From Streptomyces beigongshangae (GTDB lineage Bacteria; Actinomycetota; Actinomycetes; Streptomycetales; Streptomycetaceae): DNA of 64,000 bases. The notes below the pieces were generated by a model. It ran no database searches and had not been told where the DNA came from. It worked only from the letters and a program-made list of their open reading frames with translations. Every line of letters begins with the position of its first letter. The stretch's first letter is position 1. The stretch covers positions 249,140 to 313,139 of the forward strand of contig NZ_JAHKJW010000001.1 in the NCBI RefSeq assembly GCF_019710745.1, given 5' to 3'. This document shows positions 33,238-43,401 of this stretch, in pieces. The position numbers were made by a program, and so were the translations under genes.

Positions 33238-35730
33238 CTAGTACACCCCCTCGACGACCTTGGTGCCGCCGAACGTCACGACCGGCTTGATGTCGGCTAC
33301 CGCATCGCCCGTCAGGCCCGCGGCGGGCGCCAGTCGGATCGCGGTGTCCCGTTCCAGGTTGTTGGGTATCAGCATGCTGCGACTCAGATGGTTCATGATC
33401 ACCTGGCCGCGCTCGCCGTAGGGCACCGTCCGCCCGGTGTCCGGGTCGACGACCCTCATGCTGATGAACGGGTACGGCGGGTCGAAGGTGGACGGTTCGT
33501 CGTCGGTGAGCCCCTCCCGCTCGTACATCCCGGCGCCGACCATGGTGCTGCCGTAGAAGCCGAGCAGCCGGGTCTCGGGGAACACCTGGTGACGGAAGAG
33601 ACCGCGGGTGTCGAGGTCCATCGAGGCGCCGCCCCAGATGATGGTGCGGACCTTCCGGCCGATGAGCTCGGCCAGTTCCTCCTGGTCGGCCAGGGCCTCC
33701 AGCAGCGGCGGCGTGGTGAAGACGACGCCGACGTCCTGGCTGCGCAGAATCTCCCCGACCTGGTCGAGCACGTGCTCCAGGTATCGCTTCGCGTCCTCGT
33801 GCCTGCCCTGCGCGGCGCACTTCTTGGCCCACCGCGGATCGAGGTCCACGGTGAACGGGACACCGCCGCGGCGGTGCGCCAGCGCCCGGCCCATGGGGGT
33901 GAACATGTGCGGTCCGCTCGGGCCGATCATCAGCCAGTTCACCCCGCGGGCGACACCGCGGGCGTCCAGGACCCCGGAGTGCCACGAGGTCAATTGTTCG
34001 TGCAGATCGGGCAGCCAGACAATGCGTTTGGGCGCACCGGTCGTCCCACCGCTCTCGTAGATGTCCAGTGGAATGCGTTCGTCTCCGTATCCGCGGGGGA
34101 TCAGGTCTTCCACACGGACATCACGCAATTCGTCGACGACGTTCGGGAAAAGTGCCAGATCGGCTTCGGTGCGGATGTCCTTGCGCGGATCGAAATCCAG
34201 CCTTTTGGCTCGCTCCAGCCAGAAACGGGAACCGGTTTTCGGGTGGAAATGCCATTCCATGGTGGCGGCGAGCAGTTCCGGCATCGACGGCGGCAGTTCC
34301 CACGGCGCGTCGAGCACCGGCGACTGGACCGACGACTGGACAGACGACGGAGAGGCCGTCGGCACGGCCGCCCCCTTCCGGGACCCGGCGGTGTACTCGG
34401 TGAGCACCTCGGTCACGGCCGCCGCCACCCGGTCCGCCTCCTCGCGGCTCATCACCAGCGGCGGACTGATCAGTACGGTGTTCGGGTTGTTGCGGATGAT
34501 GATCCCGTGGCGCTCCCGGACCAGGGGCGGCACCCGGTCGGCCGACAGCGGCTTCCCGGTGTCCGGGTCCTGTGTCAGCTCGATACCGATCATGAGGCCG
34601 ACCTGCCGTACCTGTCCGACGCCGGGCAGTTCCTCCAGCCGGCGCAGCCGGTCGCCGAGGTGGCCGCCGATCTCGACGGCGGCCCCGAGCAGGTTCTCCC
34701 GCTCCAGGATGTCGAGGTTGGCCAGCGCCACCGCGCAGCCGGTCGCGTGCCCGCCGTAGGTGTACCCGCCGACGAATCCCTCGTCACGGGCGAGGACGTC
34801 GGCCACGTGGTCGGCCACCAGCAGCGCGCCCATCGGGAAGTAGCCCGAGGTCAGCCCCTTGGCGGTGACGATGAAGTCGGGCGTGACGCCCATCCGCCCG
34901 GCGGCGAACCAGTGCCCGGTCCTGCCGAACGCGGTGATGACCTCGTCGAGGATGAGCAGGATCCCGTGCTCCGCCAGGAGTGCGCACACCCGCGGCCAGT
35001 AGTCGGCGGGCGGTTCGATCACACCGGCCACGCCGAGGACGGGCTCGCCGATCATGACCGCGATCCGGTCCGCGCCGATCTCGTGGATCGTCTCCCGCAG
35101 TTCCCGCAGGCAGAACTCGGTCGGGTCCTCTCCCCCGTACAGCTCCGGGTGGAAGGGCATCGGCGGGGTCAGGTGCCGGACATGGGGCAGCATGGGACCG
35201 AAGCCCTGGTGGAACATGGGCAGACCGGTCGCCGCGGCGCCGCCGTAGGAGACTCCGTGGTAGCCGAAGTTGCGGGCGAGGACCCAGGTGCGCTCCGGCT
35301 CGCCCCGCCGGTGGTGGTAGAGCCGGGCCATCCGCAGCGCGGCGTCGACCGCTTCCCCGCCGCCGCTGGTGAAGTACACCCGCTCCATCGGGGCGGGTGC
35401 CAGGCCGACGAGGCGGTCGGCGAGTTCGATCGAGGGTGCGTTGCTGAACTCGTGGAAGCTGCTGTAGTACTCCAGTTTCCCCATCTGTCCGGCCGCGATC
35501 TCGGCGAGTTCGCGCCGTCCGTGCCCGACGTGCCCGAGCAGGAGCCCGCCGGTGGCGTCCAGGTACTCGCGGCCGTGCGCATCGCGTAATCGGCAGCCGG
35601 CGCCCTCGACCATGATGACGCGGTCGGTGACGCCACCGGGCAGGTGCGGGTGAATCAGCCGGGACCGGTCTTTTTTCGCCAGGACTTCGGCGTCCTCCGG
35701 CAGTGTGTTCATTGCGCCCAGTGGCGTCAT
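33238..35730 (-). CDS. Class III aminotransferase fused to LuxE/phenylacetate-CoA-ligase-like acyl-activating domain
   Basis: The 830-residue protein has two enzymes in one chain. Residues about 20-455 are a PLP aminotransferase (Asp262 in [17 protein letters not shown] Lys291 in [14 protein letters not shown]). After a Ser/Val/Gln linker (about 456-482), residues about 490-830 form an adenylate-forming ligase with [13 protein letters not shown] (P-loop-like) and GFYGSTMVG. The nearest analogue of the second half is LuxE, which activates an acid and hands it to LuxC, the next gene. Codon 48 is TTA (35587-35589), so translation should need the bldA tRNA. The ATG at 35730 has GAGG 5 nt upstream; ATG 35712 is possible. 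Confidence 0.85.
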   Translation of the reverse strand: MTPLGAMNTLPEDAEVLAKKDRSRLIHPHLPGGVTDRVIMVEGAGCRLRDAHGREYLDATGGLLLGHVGHGRRELAEIAAGQMGKLEYYSSFHEFSNAPSIELADRLVGLAPAPMERVYFTSGGGEAVDAALRMARLYHHRRGEPERTWVLARNFGYHGVSYGGAAATGLPMFHQGFGPMLPHVRHLTPPMPFHPELYGGEDPTEFCLRELRETIHEIGADRIAVMIGEPVLGVAGVIEPPADYWPRVCALLAEHGILLILDEVITAFGRTGHWFAAGRMGVTPDFIVTAKGLTSGYFPMGALLVADHVADVLARDEGFVGGYTYGGHATGCAVALANLDILERENLLGAAVEIGGHLGDRLRRLEELPGVGQVRQVGLMIGIELTQDPDTGKPLSADRVPPLVRERHGIIIRNNPNTVLISPPLVMSREEADRVAAAVTEVLTEYTAGSRKGAAVPTASPSSVQSSVQSPVLDAPWELPPSMPELLAATMEWHFHPKTGSRFWLERAKRLDFDPRKDIRTEADLALFPNVVDELRDVRVEDLIPRGYGDERIPLDIYESGGTTGAPKRIVWLPDLHEQLTSWHSGVLDARGVARGVNWLMIGPSGPHMFTPMGRALAHRRGGVPFTVDLDPRWAKKCAAQGRHEDAKRYLEHVLDQVGEILRSQDVGVVFTTPPLLEALADQEELAELIGRKVRTIIWGGASMDLDTRGLFRHQVFPETRLLGFYGSTMVGAGMYEREGLTDDEPSTFDPPYPFISMRVVDPDTGRTVPYGERGQVIMNHLSRSMLIPNNLERDTAIRLAPAAGLTGDAVADIKPVVTFGGTKVVEGVY

Positions 35731-35824
35731 CGCATCCTCATATCGATAAGCGGTCGAAGGCTCTGTTCCAGATGTTCGACTGTTCGTCACGAGGATGCTA
35801 ATGCAGGACGAAGAAGGGGGAAAA

Positions 35825-35875
35825 GCGTTCAAGTGGGCCATGCGTTCAAATGGGCCACGCGTTCAAGTGACCACC
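35825..35875. promoter_or_regulatory. Three 17-bp iterons upstream of the aminotransferase-ligase gene
   Basis: GCGTTCAAGTGGGCCAT, GCGTTCAAATGGGCCAC and GCGTTCAAGTGACCACC are consecutive 17-bp direct repeats starting at 35825, 35842 and 35859. They lie 95-145 bp upstream of the start at 35730, in the lowest-GC spacer of the window. Read on the minus strand each contains CTTGAACGC or TTTGAACGC. They look like binding sites for an activator; the protein is unknown. Confidence 0.7.
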
Positions 35876-35974
35876 CGTGCGCCGTCGAATTCGGAAACGA
35901 ATGGCTCCGCTTTCATGACCCACTTGTCCGACGGAAAACATGTTCCCGGCGGACACCATGATTCAAAGTGCCGC

Positions 35975-36502
35975 CTAAAGGTGTCGCCGCCGCTTCCTGA
36001 GCAGGGCGTCCACCGAGAACGTGGAGGCCCCGGCCAGCATGAGGGGTACCCAGCAGAAGAGGTAGGGGAGGTCGTTGCCGTAGTAGTACGGGTCCGCGGC
36101 CCAGCTCATCGTCAGCCAGAGGCTGAGGGAGATCAGGGCCCCGCCGAACGCGGCGAGGCGGGTCAGCAGGCCGATCAGGGCACCGATGCCCACCGCGAGT
36201 TCGCCCAGCGCCATGGCGTAGCCGAAGCCGACGGGGTTCTCGATGGACAGGTCGACGAGGGCGGGAACGGCCGAGGAGTCACGGACCGCACGCATCACGT
36301 CGCCGATCGAGCCCGCCCCGGCGTCGGACATGAACGCGCTGTCGGTGAGCTTGTCCAGCCCCGCGTAGATGAAGGTGACGCCGAGGAAGACGCGCAGCGG
36401 CAGCAGCGCGTACCGCGCGGCGGTGTCCCGCCAGTCCCCGCCGCCGTCCGCCTGTCCGGAACGGGTGTCCATCCGCATGCCGTGAGCCACAGCCTCCGCC
36501 AC
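35975..36502 (-). CDS. DoxX-family membrane protein
   Basis: The 175-residue protein has four hydrophobic helices (YALLPLRVFLGVTFIYAGLD, FGYAMALGELAVGIGALIGL, AAFGGALISLSLWLTMS and LPYLFCWVPLMLAGASTF) and the DoxX-type LPLRVFLGVTFIYAGLDKL opening. DoxX proteins are quinol/thiosulfate-oxidase-related or redox-stress membrane proteins. The GTG at 36502 lies inside a repeat-palindrome element; ATG 36478 is a second choice. It is upstream of and co-directional with the aminotransferase-ligase gene, but 244 bp with iterons separate them. Confidence 0.85.
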   Translation of the reverse strand: MAEAVAHGMRMDTRSGQADGGGDWRDTAARYALLPLRVFLGVTFIYAGLDKLTDSAFMSDAGAGSIGDVMRAVRDSSAVPALVDLSIENPVGFGYAMALGELAVGIGALIGLLTRLAAFGGALISLSLWLTMSWAADPYYYGNDLPYLFCWVPLMLAGASTFSVDALLRKRRRHL

Positions 36503-36533
36503 CTCTCAACCGTCGAACGGTTCACCTCTCAAC
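36500..36533. promoter_or_regulatory. Palindrome flanked by 11-bp direct repeats at the DoxX start
   Basis: AACCGT-CGA-ACGGTT (36508-36522) is a near-perfect palindrome, flanked on each side by CACCTCTCAAC (36500-36510 and 36523-36533), giving a 23-bp direct repeat period. The left copy covers the GTG start codon. It has the form of a repressor operator; the regulator is unknown. Confidence 0.55.
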
Positions 36534-36683
36534 AAGACCACACGTACGACGGCGTGTCCCCCGTTCACAACGGGTTCGGCCCCCTTCGACCTCCCTCGGT
36601 CCCCTCCAGGCCCGGCGGGCGGTCGCGACGGACGATCCCGGCGGGCGGTCCCGGCGGACGATCCCGGCAGGCGGGGCGGGAAG

Positions 36684-38006
36684 TCAGTCCGTCACGTCGA
36701 TCTCCACCCGGTTCGTCTCCACGCCCGCCGCCGTGACGACCTGCACCTCCACCCGGCCGGGCTCCACGTCCGCCGGGACCGGCACCGTGAGCACCGCGTC
36801 GGACGGGTTGCTGAACCCGCCGGGCACGGGAACCAGCGGCACGTGCACGTGCACCGCGCCGATCCGCACCATCATCCGCGACAGACGGTCCGCACCCTGC
36901 GCGCCGGGCGGCACGAACCCGGCCCCCCGGATCTCGATGTCGTCGCCGGTCCGGATGGGCGCGTCCAGGTCCCCGGCCTCGCGCGCCCGCACGACCGAGA
37001 GGATCACCGGCCGCCCGCCCTCCGCGTACTTCGCGGCGACGTACGTGGCGGCCGACACCAGTACCACCACCGCGAGCCCCCACGGCAGGTCCGGCAGCTG
37101 CTCCGGCCGCCGGGCCAGCCGTACCGCCGCGAACACCAGCGCGACGGCGCCCAGCACCGCGTACTGCGTGTCCGCGAAGCTCCCGCGCCCGGAGTCGTCG
37201 GTCAGCAGGTCGGCCGCCCGGGGCCGGTCGGCGCGCACCTTCTGCAGCCGCTGCCCGAGGACCCGCAGCCCCACCACCCGCCGCACCAGGACGGCGATGG
37301 CGCACACGACGGCGAGGACGGTCACGATACCGGCGCCGCGGGCGAGTTCGAGTCCCGCGATGAGGGAGTCCCGCTCGGCGTGGGAGGACGCCCCGGCGAG
37401 CCGGCCCGCCAGCACCAGGACCGCGTAGACGACGAAGAGGATCCAGGCGGCGGCCACCACCCGGGAGGTGGAGAGGCGGTTGTCCTCGCCGATGACCGGT
37501 GCCAGCACCCCGCCCCGCGCCCGGTGGAACCACGACGCGGCGGTCAGCAGCCCGCCCACGACGACCGCCGCGAGCAGGCCCGCCGTACGCGCGGACGTCC
37601 AGCCCGCCCCGATCGCGGTGAGCGCCTGCACCAGCAGCAGGACCGCCACGAGTCCCCACACGGCCAGGACGGTCCGCCGCCAGACGAGGCCGAGCCAGAC
37701 GTCCCCCTCGGCCCGTCCGCGCTCGGCGACGAGGTCGGCGGACTGGGTCAGCGCGTCCGACACCCACTGCCGGGAGGCCCCGGCCGAGTGCGCGACCGCG
37801 GCGGGCAGTCCGTGCCCCGACGCCAGTTCGTCCCGCTTGGAGAGGAACGCGGCGACGGCGCGCCGGTGTCCCTCCCGCGCCCCGTGCGGACAGTCCCCGC
37901 AGGTGCAACCGCCCTCGTGCCCGCCCCGCCGGTCCGCCCGGCCGGCGTCGCGCCCCGCGCCCTGTCCAGCCTCCTGCACCGCCACGCCCGTTGCCGCCTT
38001 CCGCAC
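36684..38006 (-). CDS. Polytopic membrane protein of unknown function
   Basis: About 440 residues with a Cys-rich N-terminal patch (HEGGCTCGDCPHG), a helical segment, six to eight transmembrane helices (for example TVLAVWGLVAVLLLVQALTA and VVAAAWILFVVYAVLVLAGR) and a soluble C-terminal beta domain (about 335-440, PIRTGDDIEIRGAGFVPPG, ADVEPGRVEVQVVT) resembling an IPT/TIG fold. I know no named family. The start is uncertain: GTG 38006 is used, GTG 37985 is an alternative, and the frame is open to 38138 through a repeat-rich stretch. It is divergent from the DUF4429 gene. Confidence 0.7.
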   Translation of the reverse strand: MRKAATGVAVQEAGQGAGRDAGRADRRGGHEGGCTCGDCPHGAREGHRRAVAAFLSKRDELASGHGLPAAVAHSAGASRQWVSDALTQSADLVAERGRAEGDVWLGLVWRRTVLAVWGLVAVLLLVQALTAIGAGWTSARTAGLLAAVVVGGLLTAASWFHRARGGVLAPVIGEDNRLSTSRVVAAAWILFVVYAVLVLAGRLAGASSHAERDSLIAGLELARGAGIVTVLAVVCAIAVLVRRVVGLRVLGQRLQKVRADRPRAADLLTDDSGRGSFADTQYAVLGAVALVFAAVRLARRPEQLPDLPWGLAVVVLVSAATYVAAKYAEGGRPVILSVVRAREAGDLDAPIRTGDDIEIRGAGFVPPGAQGADRLSRMMVRIGAVHVHVPLVPVPGGFSNPSDAVLTVPVPADVEPGRVEVQVVTAAGVETNRVEIDVTD

Positions 38007-38029
38007 CGCTTCGTCGAATATCCACCGGC

Positions 38030-38180
38030 TGCCCGTCGACCGCCCGCCAACCGCCCGCGAACTGCCCGCCAATTGCCCGCCAATTGCCCGTCGAACGCCG
38101 CCGACCGCCCATCGGCCGTACGCCCGCCCGTCGCACACCCGCCCACCGCACGTCTGCCCACCGCACGTCTGCGCGGCAGC
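38030..38180. repeat. Short iterations (GCCCGCCAATT, CCACCGCACGTCTG) in a divergent spacer
   Basis: Four copies of an 11-bp unit (GCCCGCCAATT and variants GCCCGCGAACT, GCCCGTCGAAC) and two copies of CCCACCGCACGTCTG follow each other between two divergent genes. The promoter of the gene at 38299 lies to the right of them. Confidence 0.6.
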
Positions 38181-38298
38181 ACAACTGCCTTGTGACGACA
38201 GCGCATTGTGCCGTACCGCGCACCCCCGCGTCCGTCAGGTCCGGTCGGCGCGGGTGAACCCTCCGCCCCCGTGTTGACCCGGCTGCGAGAATTTCCGT

Positions 38299-39258
38299 AT
38301 GGCCGAGATCATCCAGCGTGACGGGACCTGGGCCTTCGACGGCAGCACGGTCCGGATCACCCCGGGACTGCACCGTTCCGTGTCGCTGTTCCGGCAGACG
38401 TACGGGGAGATCGCCGTGCCCCTGGAAGCGGTGGCGGGCGTCGTCCACGCACCCGAACGCAAGCGCGGCCGGCTGCGCCTGAGGCTGCGCGAGGGCTCCG
38501 ACCCGCTCCTCCAGGCGACCGGGGGCCGGCTGCCCGACGCGGCGGACCCGTACCGGCTGTCCGTGGCCGTCGACCGTTCCGGAGCGGCCGAGTACGTCGC
38601 CGAGGAGATCCGCCATGCCCTGCTCCTCGAACAGATCCCCGAGGAACCGGCCGGGGCGTACCTCCTGCCCGGTCCGCCCGTGCCGGTCTCGGTGCGCTCC
38701 AGCGACGGCACGGTCTCCTTCGACGGCACCCGGATCCGTATCGACTGGAGCGACATCTCGGACCGGGTGAAGCGCGCGACGGGACCGCGCATCATCGGCC
38801 TGGCGGATCTCGCGCGGGTGGAGTGGCTGCCCGGCTCCGGTTCCGAGGACGGGTTCCTGCGGTTCGTGACGCACGGATCGGTGTTCTCCGGACTGCCACC
38901 GGAGAAGGACCCGTTCGCCCTCGACCTGTGGGGCAACGCGCGCCGCGACCTGCTCACGGGGCTCGTCGCCACCGCGGTCACGGCCCGCCTCCCGCACCCG
39001 TCCACGGCGCCCGTCGGGACCGGTGGGTACGCGCCGGACACCCCGGACACCCCGGACACCCCGGACGCGCCGGTCACCCCGGTCGCCCTCCCGGCCGTCC
39101 CGCGGGACTCCGTACCGCCCGTTCCGGCCCGGGCACCGGAGGACCTGCACGACGTACTCCTGCGCAGACTCCGGGAGTTGGGCGAACTGCACCGCGACGG
39201 CGTGCTCACCGACGAGGAGTTCGCGATGACGAAGGCGGCCGTGCTGCGCGATTTCTGA
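38299..39258 (+). CDS. DUF4429/SHOCT-domain protein
   Basis: The 319-residue protein has two DUF4429-type beta domains (about 1-110 beginning MAEIIQRDGTWAFDGSTVRI and about 125-235 with DGTVSFDGTRIRIDW), a Pro/Asp/Thr repeat linker encoded by ACACCCCGG iterations (about 245-260), and a C-terminal SHOCT helix pair (RLRELGELHRDGVLTDEEF). SHOCT motifs often mediate oligomerisation. It is soluble; function is unknown. The ATG at 38299 has no strong ribosome site. Confidence 0.87.
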   Translation: MAEIIQRDGTWAFDGSTVRITPGLHRSVSLFRQTYGEIAVPLEAVAGVVHAPERKRGRLRLRLREGSDPLLQATGGRLPDAADPYRLSVAVDRSGAAEYVAEEIRHALLLEQIPEEPAGAYLLPGPPVPVSVRSSDGTVSFDGTRIRIDWSDISDRVKRATGPRIIGLADLARVEWLPGSGSEDGFLRFVTHGSVFSGLPPEKDPFALDLWGNARRDLLTGLVATAVTARLPHPSTAPVGTGGYAPDTPDTPDTPDAPVTPVALPAVPRDSVPPVPARAPEDLHDVLLRRLRELGELHRDGVLTDEEFAMTKAAVLRDF

Positions 39259-39274
39259 GCACGGCACGCCGGTG

Positions 39275-40069
39275 TCAGGACAGCAGGTCCGGTTCGCTGC
39301 GGCTGATGTCCTGCCACAGCGGCTGGTAGTTGATCCACGCCACCAGGTCCCCGCCGAGCTGCTCCCGCGTCGCGACCGCCTGCCGGTGGTCGATCGGCAC
39401 CGGCCGCCCGGCCGCCCGCGCGGTCAGCTGCACCTGGCAGGACCGCTCCATCGACAGGAACCACCAGGCCGCCGCGTCCACCGAGTCGCCGACCGTCAGC
39501 AACCCGTGGTTGCGCAGCACGAGCGCCTTGGACGAGCCGAGCGCGGAGGCGATCCGCCGCCCCTCCTCGGCGTCCACGGCCACCCCCGAGTACGCGTCGT
39601 ACAGCGCGTGGTCCTCGTAGAACGCACAGCTCTCCTGCGTGATCGGTTCGAGCAGCTCGCCGAGCGCGGACAGCGCGCGCCCGTGCACCGAGTGGCAGTG
39701 GGCGACCGCGACGACGTCGGGCCGGGCGGCGTGCACCTGCGCGTGCACGGTGAACGCCGCCTGGTTCACGTGGTAGCGGCCCTCCAGCACCTGCCCGTCC
39801 CCGTTGGCCATCACCAGGTCGCCGACGGTGACGTGCTTGAACGGCATACCGAACGGGTTGACCCAGAAACAGTCGCTGTACTCCGGGTCGCGCGCGGTGA
39901 TGTGACCGGAGACCCCGTCCTCGAAACCGAGCCGCCCGAAGAGCCGCAGCGCGCCCGCGAGCCGTTCCTTGCGGTGCCGGCGCTCGTCGTCGAGCGACTC
40001 GTGCATGGGCGGCATGGCGAACCGCAGCCGGTCGGTGGGAAGCGGCAGGGGCGGCGTGGGGCCGTGCAT
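39275..40069 (-). CDS. Class II aldolase/adducin-family protein
   Basis: The 264-residue protein has the class II aldolase fold with metal-binding His residues in AVAHCHSVHGR and LRNHGLLTVG, plus DGVSGHITARDP near the N-terminus. The family includes fuculose-phosphate aldolase and many proteins of unknown substrate. The ATG at 40069 has GGAGG 5-6 nt upstream. It converges with the DUF4429 gene, 16 bp apart. The substrate cannot be read from context. Confidence 0.88.
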   Translation of the reverse strand: MHGPTPPLPLPTDRLRFAMPPMHESLDDERRHRKERLAGALRLFGRLGFEDGVSGHITARDPEYSDCFWVNPFGMPFKHVTVGDLVMANGDGQVLEGRYHVNQAAFTVHAQVHAARPDVVAVAHCHSVHGRALSALGELLEPITQESCAFYEDHALYDAYSGVAVDAEEGRRIASALGSSKALVLRNHGLLTVGDSVDAAAWWFLSMERSCQVQLTARAAGRPVPIDHRQAVATREQLGGDLVAWINYQPLWQDISRSEPDLLS

Positions 40070-40337
40070 ATGTCCTCCAGCCCTGAGCAAAGGACTCCGT
40101 ACGTGGTTACGGGCGGGAAGTTACCGGCGGTCAGCGCAGGAGAACAGACATGTAGGAGAAGAGAGTGCACAACCGTTGCAGTGGGTCGCCGGTCTGGCTG
40201 ACCGGAGCCGACACATCCGTCGGGCAGCCGCGCCGACGCCCCTCGGAGGGACCCCCCGTGCACCGCCTTCCCCACACGCTGCACGGACCGCGCCGTGCGA
40301 CCGCCTCCCCGCCCCCGCCCCTGCCCCCGTCGCGCCC

Positions 40338-40940
40338 GTGAAGAAGACCGAGCGCCGTATCGCGGCCATGCTCAGACAGGTGGCCACGCGTGACGTGGTC
40401 GTCCTGGACGACCCCGGCGGATCCCCACGCCGTCTCGCCGCACTCGCCTACGTCGCCGTGCAGTACGGCTTCCGGTACGACGGAGCGGACAGGCTCGGCC
40501 AGGCGCTCCGGGTCAGACTGGTCCGTGATCCCCGTCCCGAGGCCCGCGAACGCGGTACGGCGGCTCTCGGCCGGCTCGCCGCGGGCCGCGCCCCGGGCAT
40601 GCGCCCCGGCACCCTGAGACCCCTGCCGGACGTGGCACCGGCGGTGGATCTGCTCAAGGCCCGCATCGAGTTCGACGCCCTGGACGACGACGGCCCCGAC
40701 TGGCGCCGCACAGCCGTCCTCATGTCCGCCAGCGCGGCCCTGATGGCACTGCTGCTGATCCCCGTCGGCTGGCGGGCGTCGCTCGCCGCGGGCGCCGCGA
40801 TGACCTCGGTGTGCACGCTCCTCCTGTGCCTGGAGGTGGTACGCAGGGACCGGCTCGCCCGGCGGCTGCGGTCGACGGGACCGGCCCTCGGCGGGCCCGT
40901 CCGCAGGGCCCGCCGAACCCTGCCGAAAAAGCGACACTAG
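40338..40940 (+). CDS. Hypothetical membrane protein
   Basis: About 200 residues: a basic N-terminus (VKKTERRIAAMLRQ), a soluble region to about 120, and two adjacent hydrophobic helices (TAVLMSASAALMALLLIPVG and LAAGAAMTSVCTLLLCLEVV), with a basic C-terminal tail. I do not recognise the family. The start is uncertain; GTG 40338 lacks a clear ribosome site and the frame is open upstream. The next gene follows after 29 bp. Confidence 0.6.
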   Translation: MKKTERRIAAMLRQVATRDVVVLDDPGGSPRRLAALAYVAVQYGFRYDGADRLGQALRVRLVRDPRPEARERGTAALGRLAAGRAPGMRPGTLRPLPDVAPAVDLLKARIEFDALDDDGPDWRRTAVLMSASAALMALLLIPVGWRASLAAGAAMTSVCTLLLCLEVVRRDRLARRLRSTGPALGGPVRRARRTLPKKRH

Positions 40941-40969
40941 ATGTCGGGTATCGGCGTCAGACTCGCCGT

Positions 40970-41452
40970 ATGACTCGTACGACGTCGAACTGGGCGGCCC
41001 TCGTCGCCGCGGAACCGGACCTCGCCAGGACCGTCGAGGAACGGTTCACGGCCTTCACGCACCACGTCGTGGCGACCCTCCGCAAGGACGGGTCGCCCCG
41101 CACCTCGGGCCTGGAGGTGCGTTTCCTGGACGGGGAGCTGTGGCTCGGCATGATGCCGGGCTCCGTCAAGGCCCTGGACCTGCGCCGGGACCCGCGTTTC
41201 GCCCTGCAGAGCAACCCTGGTCCGGGCACGGGGATGGACGGCGGCGACGTACGGATCGCGGGCCGTGCCGTCGAGGTCGACGATCCGGCGGAGCGGGCGC
41301 GGTACACCGAAGAGGTGGAACCGCCGGAGCCGTTCCACCTCTTCCGCACCGAACTGACGGAGGTCGTACGGACCCGCGTCGAGGACGACCGCTACCTGGT
41401 CGTCGAGATCTGGCAGCCCGGGGTGCCGGTGCGCACCTTCAGACGGACCTGA
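40970..41452 (+). CDS. Pyridoxamine 5'-phosphate oxidase-like flavoprotein
   Basis: The 160-residue protein has the split-barrel PNPOx/flavin-reductase fold: HHVVATLRKDGSPRTSGLEV (strand pair 1), DGELWLGMMPGSVKALDLRR (flavin-binding region) and a C-terminal VVEIWQPG. Such small proteins bind FMN or F420; the substrate is unknown. The ATG at 40970 has no ribosome site and may be translated from a leaderless mRNA. Confidence 0.85.
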   Translation: MTRTTSNWAALVAAEPDLARTVEERFTAFTHHVVATLRKDGSPRTSGLEVRFLDGELWLGMMPGSVKALDLRRDPRFALQSNPGPGTGMDGGDVRIAGRAVEVDDPAERARYTEEVEPPEPFHLFRTELTEVVRTRVEDDRYLVVEIWQPGVPVRTFRRT

Positions 41453-41475
41453 GCCCGGGGACGGCAGACCTGAGC

Positions 41476-41517
41476 CCCGGGTCCGCCGTCCCAGGGCCCG
41501 GGGACGGCGGACCCGGG
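41476..41517. terminator. Bidirectional terminator between the PNPOx-like gene and guaA
   Basis: A 17-bp perfect stem, CCCGGGTCCGCCGTCCC (41476-41492) / GGGACGGCGGACCCGGG (41501-41517), with an 8-nt loop lies exactly between convergent genes. Further partial copies of the same arms lie on either side. Confidence 0.85.
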
Positions 41518-41543
41518 TCCTGGGGACGTCCGGGGCCCGGCCG

Positions 41544-43124
<1,581 letters not shown>

Positions 43125-43199
43125 GGTCTGCCTTCCGGCGGTTCAACGGGCGGTGGTTCCGAGTCTAACGGGGGTGGCGGGGCGGGTGCCCGCGACGGG

Positions 43200-43300
43200 T
43201 TCCCGAGGCCCGCCACCGCACCGCCCATCGCCGCACCACCCGCCACCGCACCACCCACCACCGCACCACCTGCCGGCCCTCCCGGGGTACGCACCTTCCC
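43200..43300. repeat. CACCGCACCACC iterations upstream of guaA
   Basis: About five degenerate copies of a 12-mer (CACCGCACCACC and variants) lie in the spacer between guaA and the divergent chorismate mutase leader. Confidence 0.6.
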
Positions 43301-43366
43301 GGGATGCGGACCCTCCCGGGGTACCAGCCCTCCCAAGATGCGGGCCGTCTCATGATGCGAGCCGGG

Positions 43367-43395
43367 TTGGAGGGTCCGGGCCGGACCGGCATACT
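43367..43395 (+). promoter_or_regulatory. Promoter of the chorismate mutase attenuator transcript
   Basis: TTGGAG (43367-43372), a 17-bp spacer, then CATACT (43390-43395) gives a good sigma70-type promoter. The expected start is at or next to the A of the leader-peptide ATG (43402), so the leader peptide would be translated from a leaderless mRNA. Confidence 0.65.
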
Positions 43396-43401
43396 GCTCC
43401 C

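Noticed and set aside
31699..35589. A 1296-codon open frame on the plus strand antisense to the LuxC and aminotransferase-ligase genes
   Set aside because: Its product is a low-complexity Arg/Gly/Asp/Val/His mix with no domains; the minus-strand genes have clear catalytic motifs, starts and coupling. Long antisense frames are common in GC-rich DNA.
35825..35875. CRISPR-like direct repeats
   Set aside because: The three 17-bp units are contiguous with no unique spacers and no cas genes are nearby.
35825..35875. SARP-type heptamer repeats
   Set aside because: The period is 17 bp, not 11 or 22 bp, and no SARP gene is in the window.
31519..36540. Integrative element or genomic island with att sites
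   Set aside because: No integrase, tRNA, or matching direct repeats at the edges were found, so only a weaker insertion hypothesis is kept.
41476..41517. Mobile-element inverted repeat
   Set aside because: A single hairpin between convergent genes with no transposase or target duplication is best explained as a terminator.
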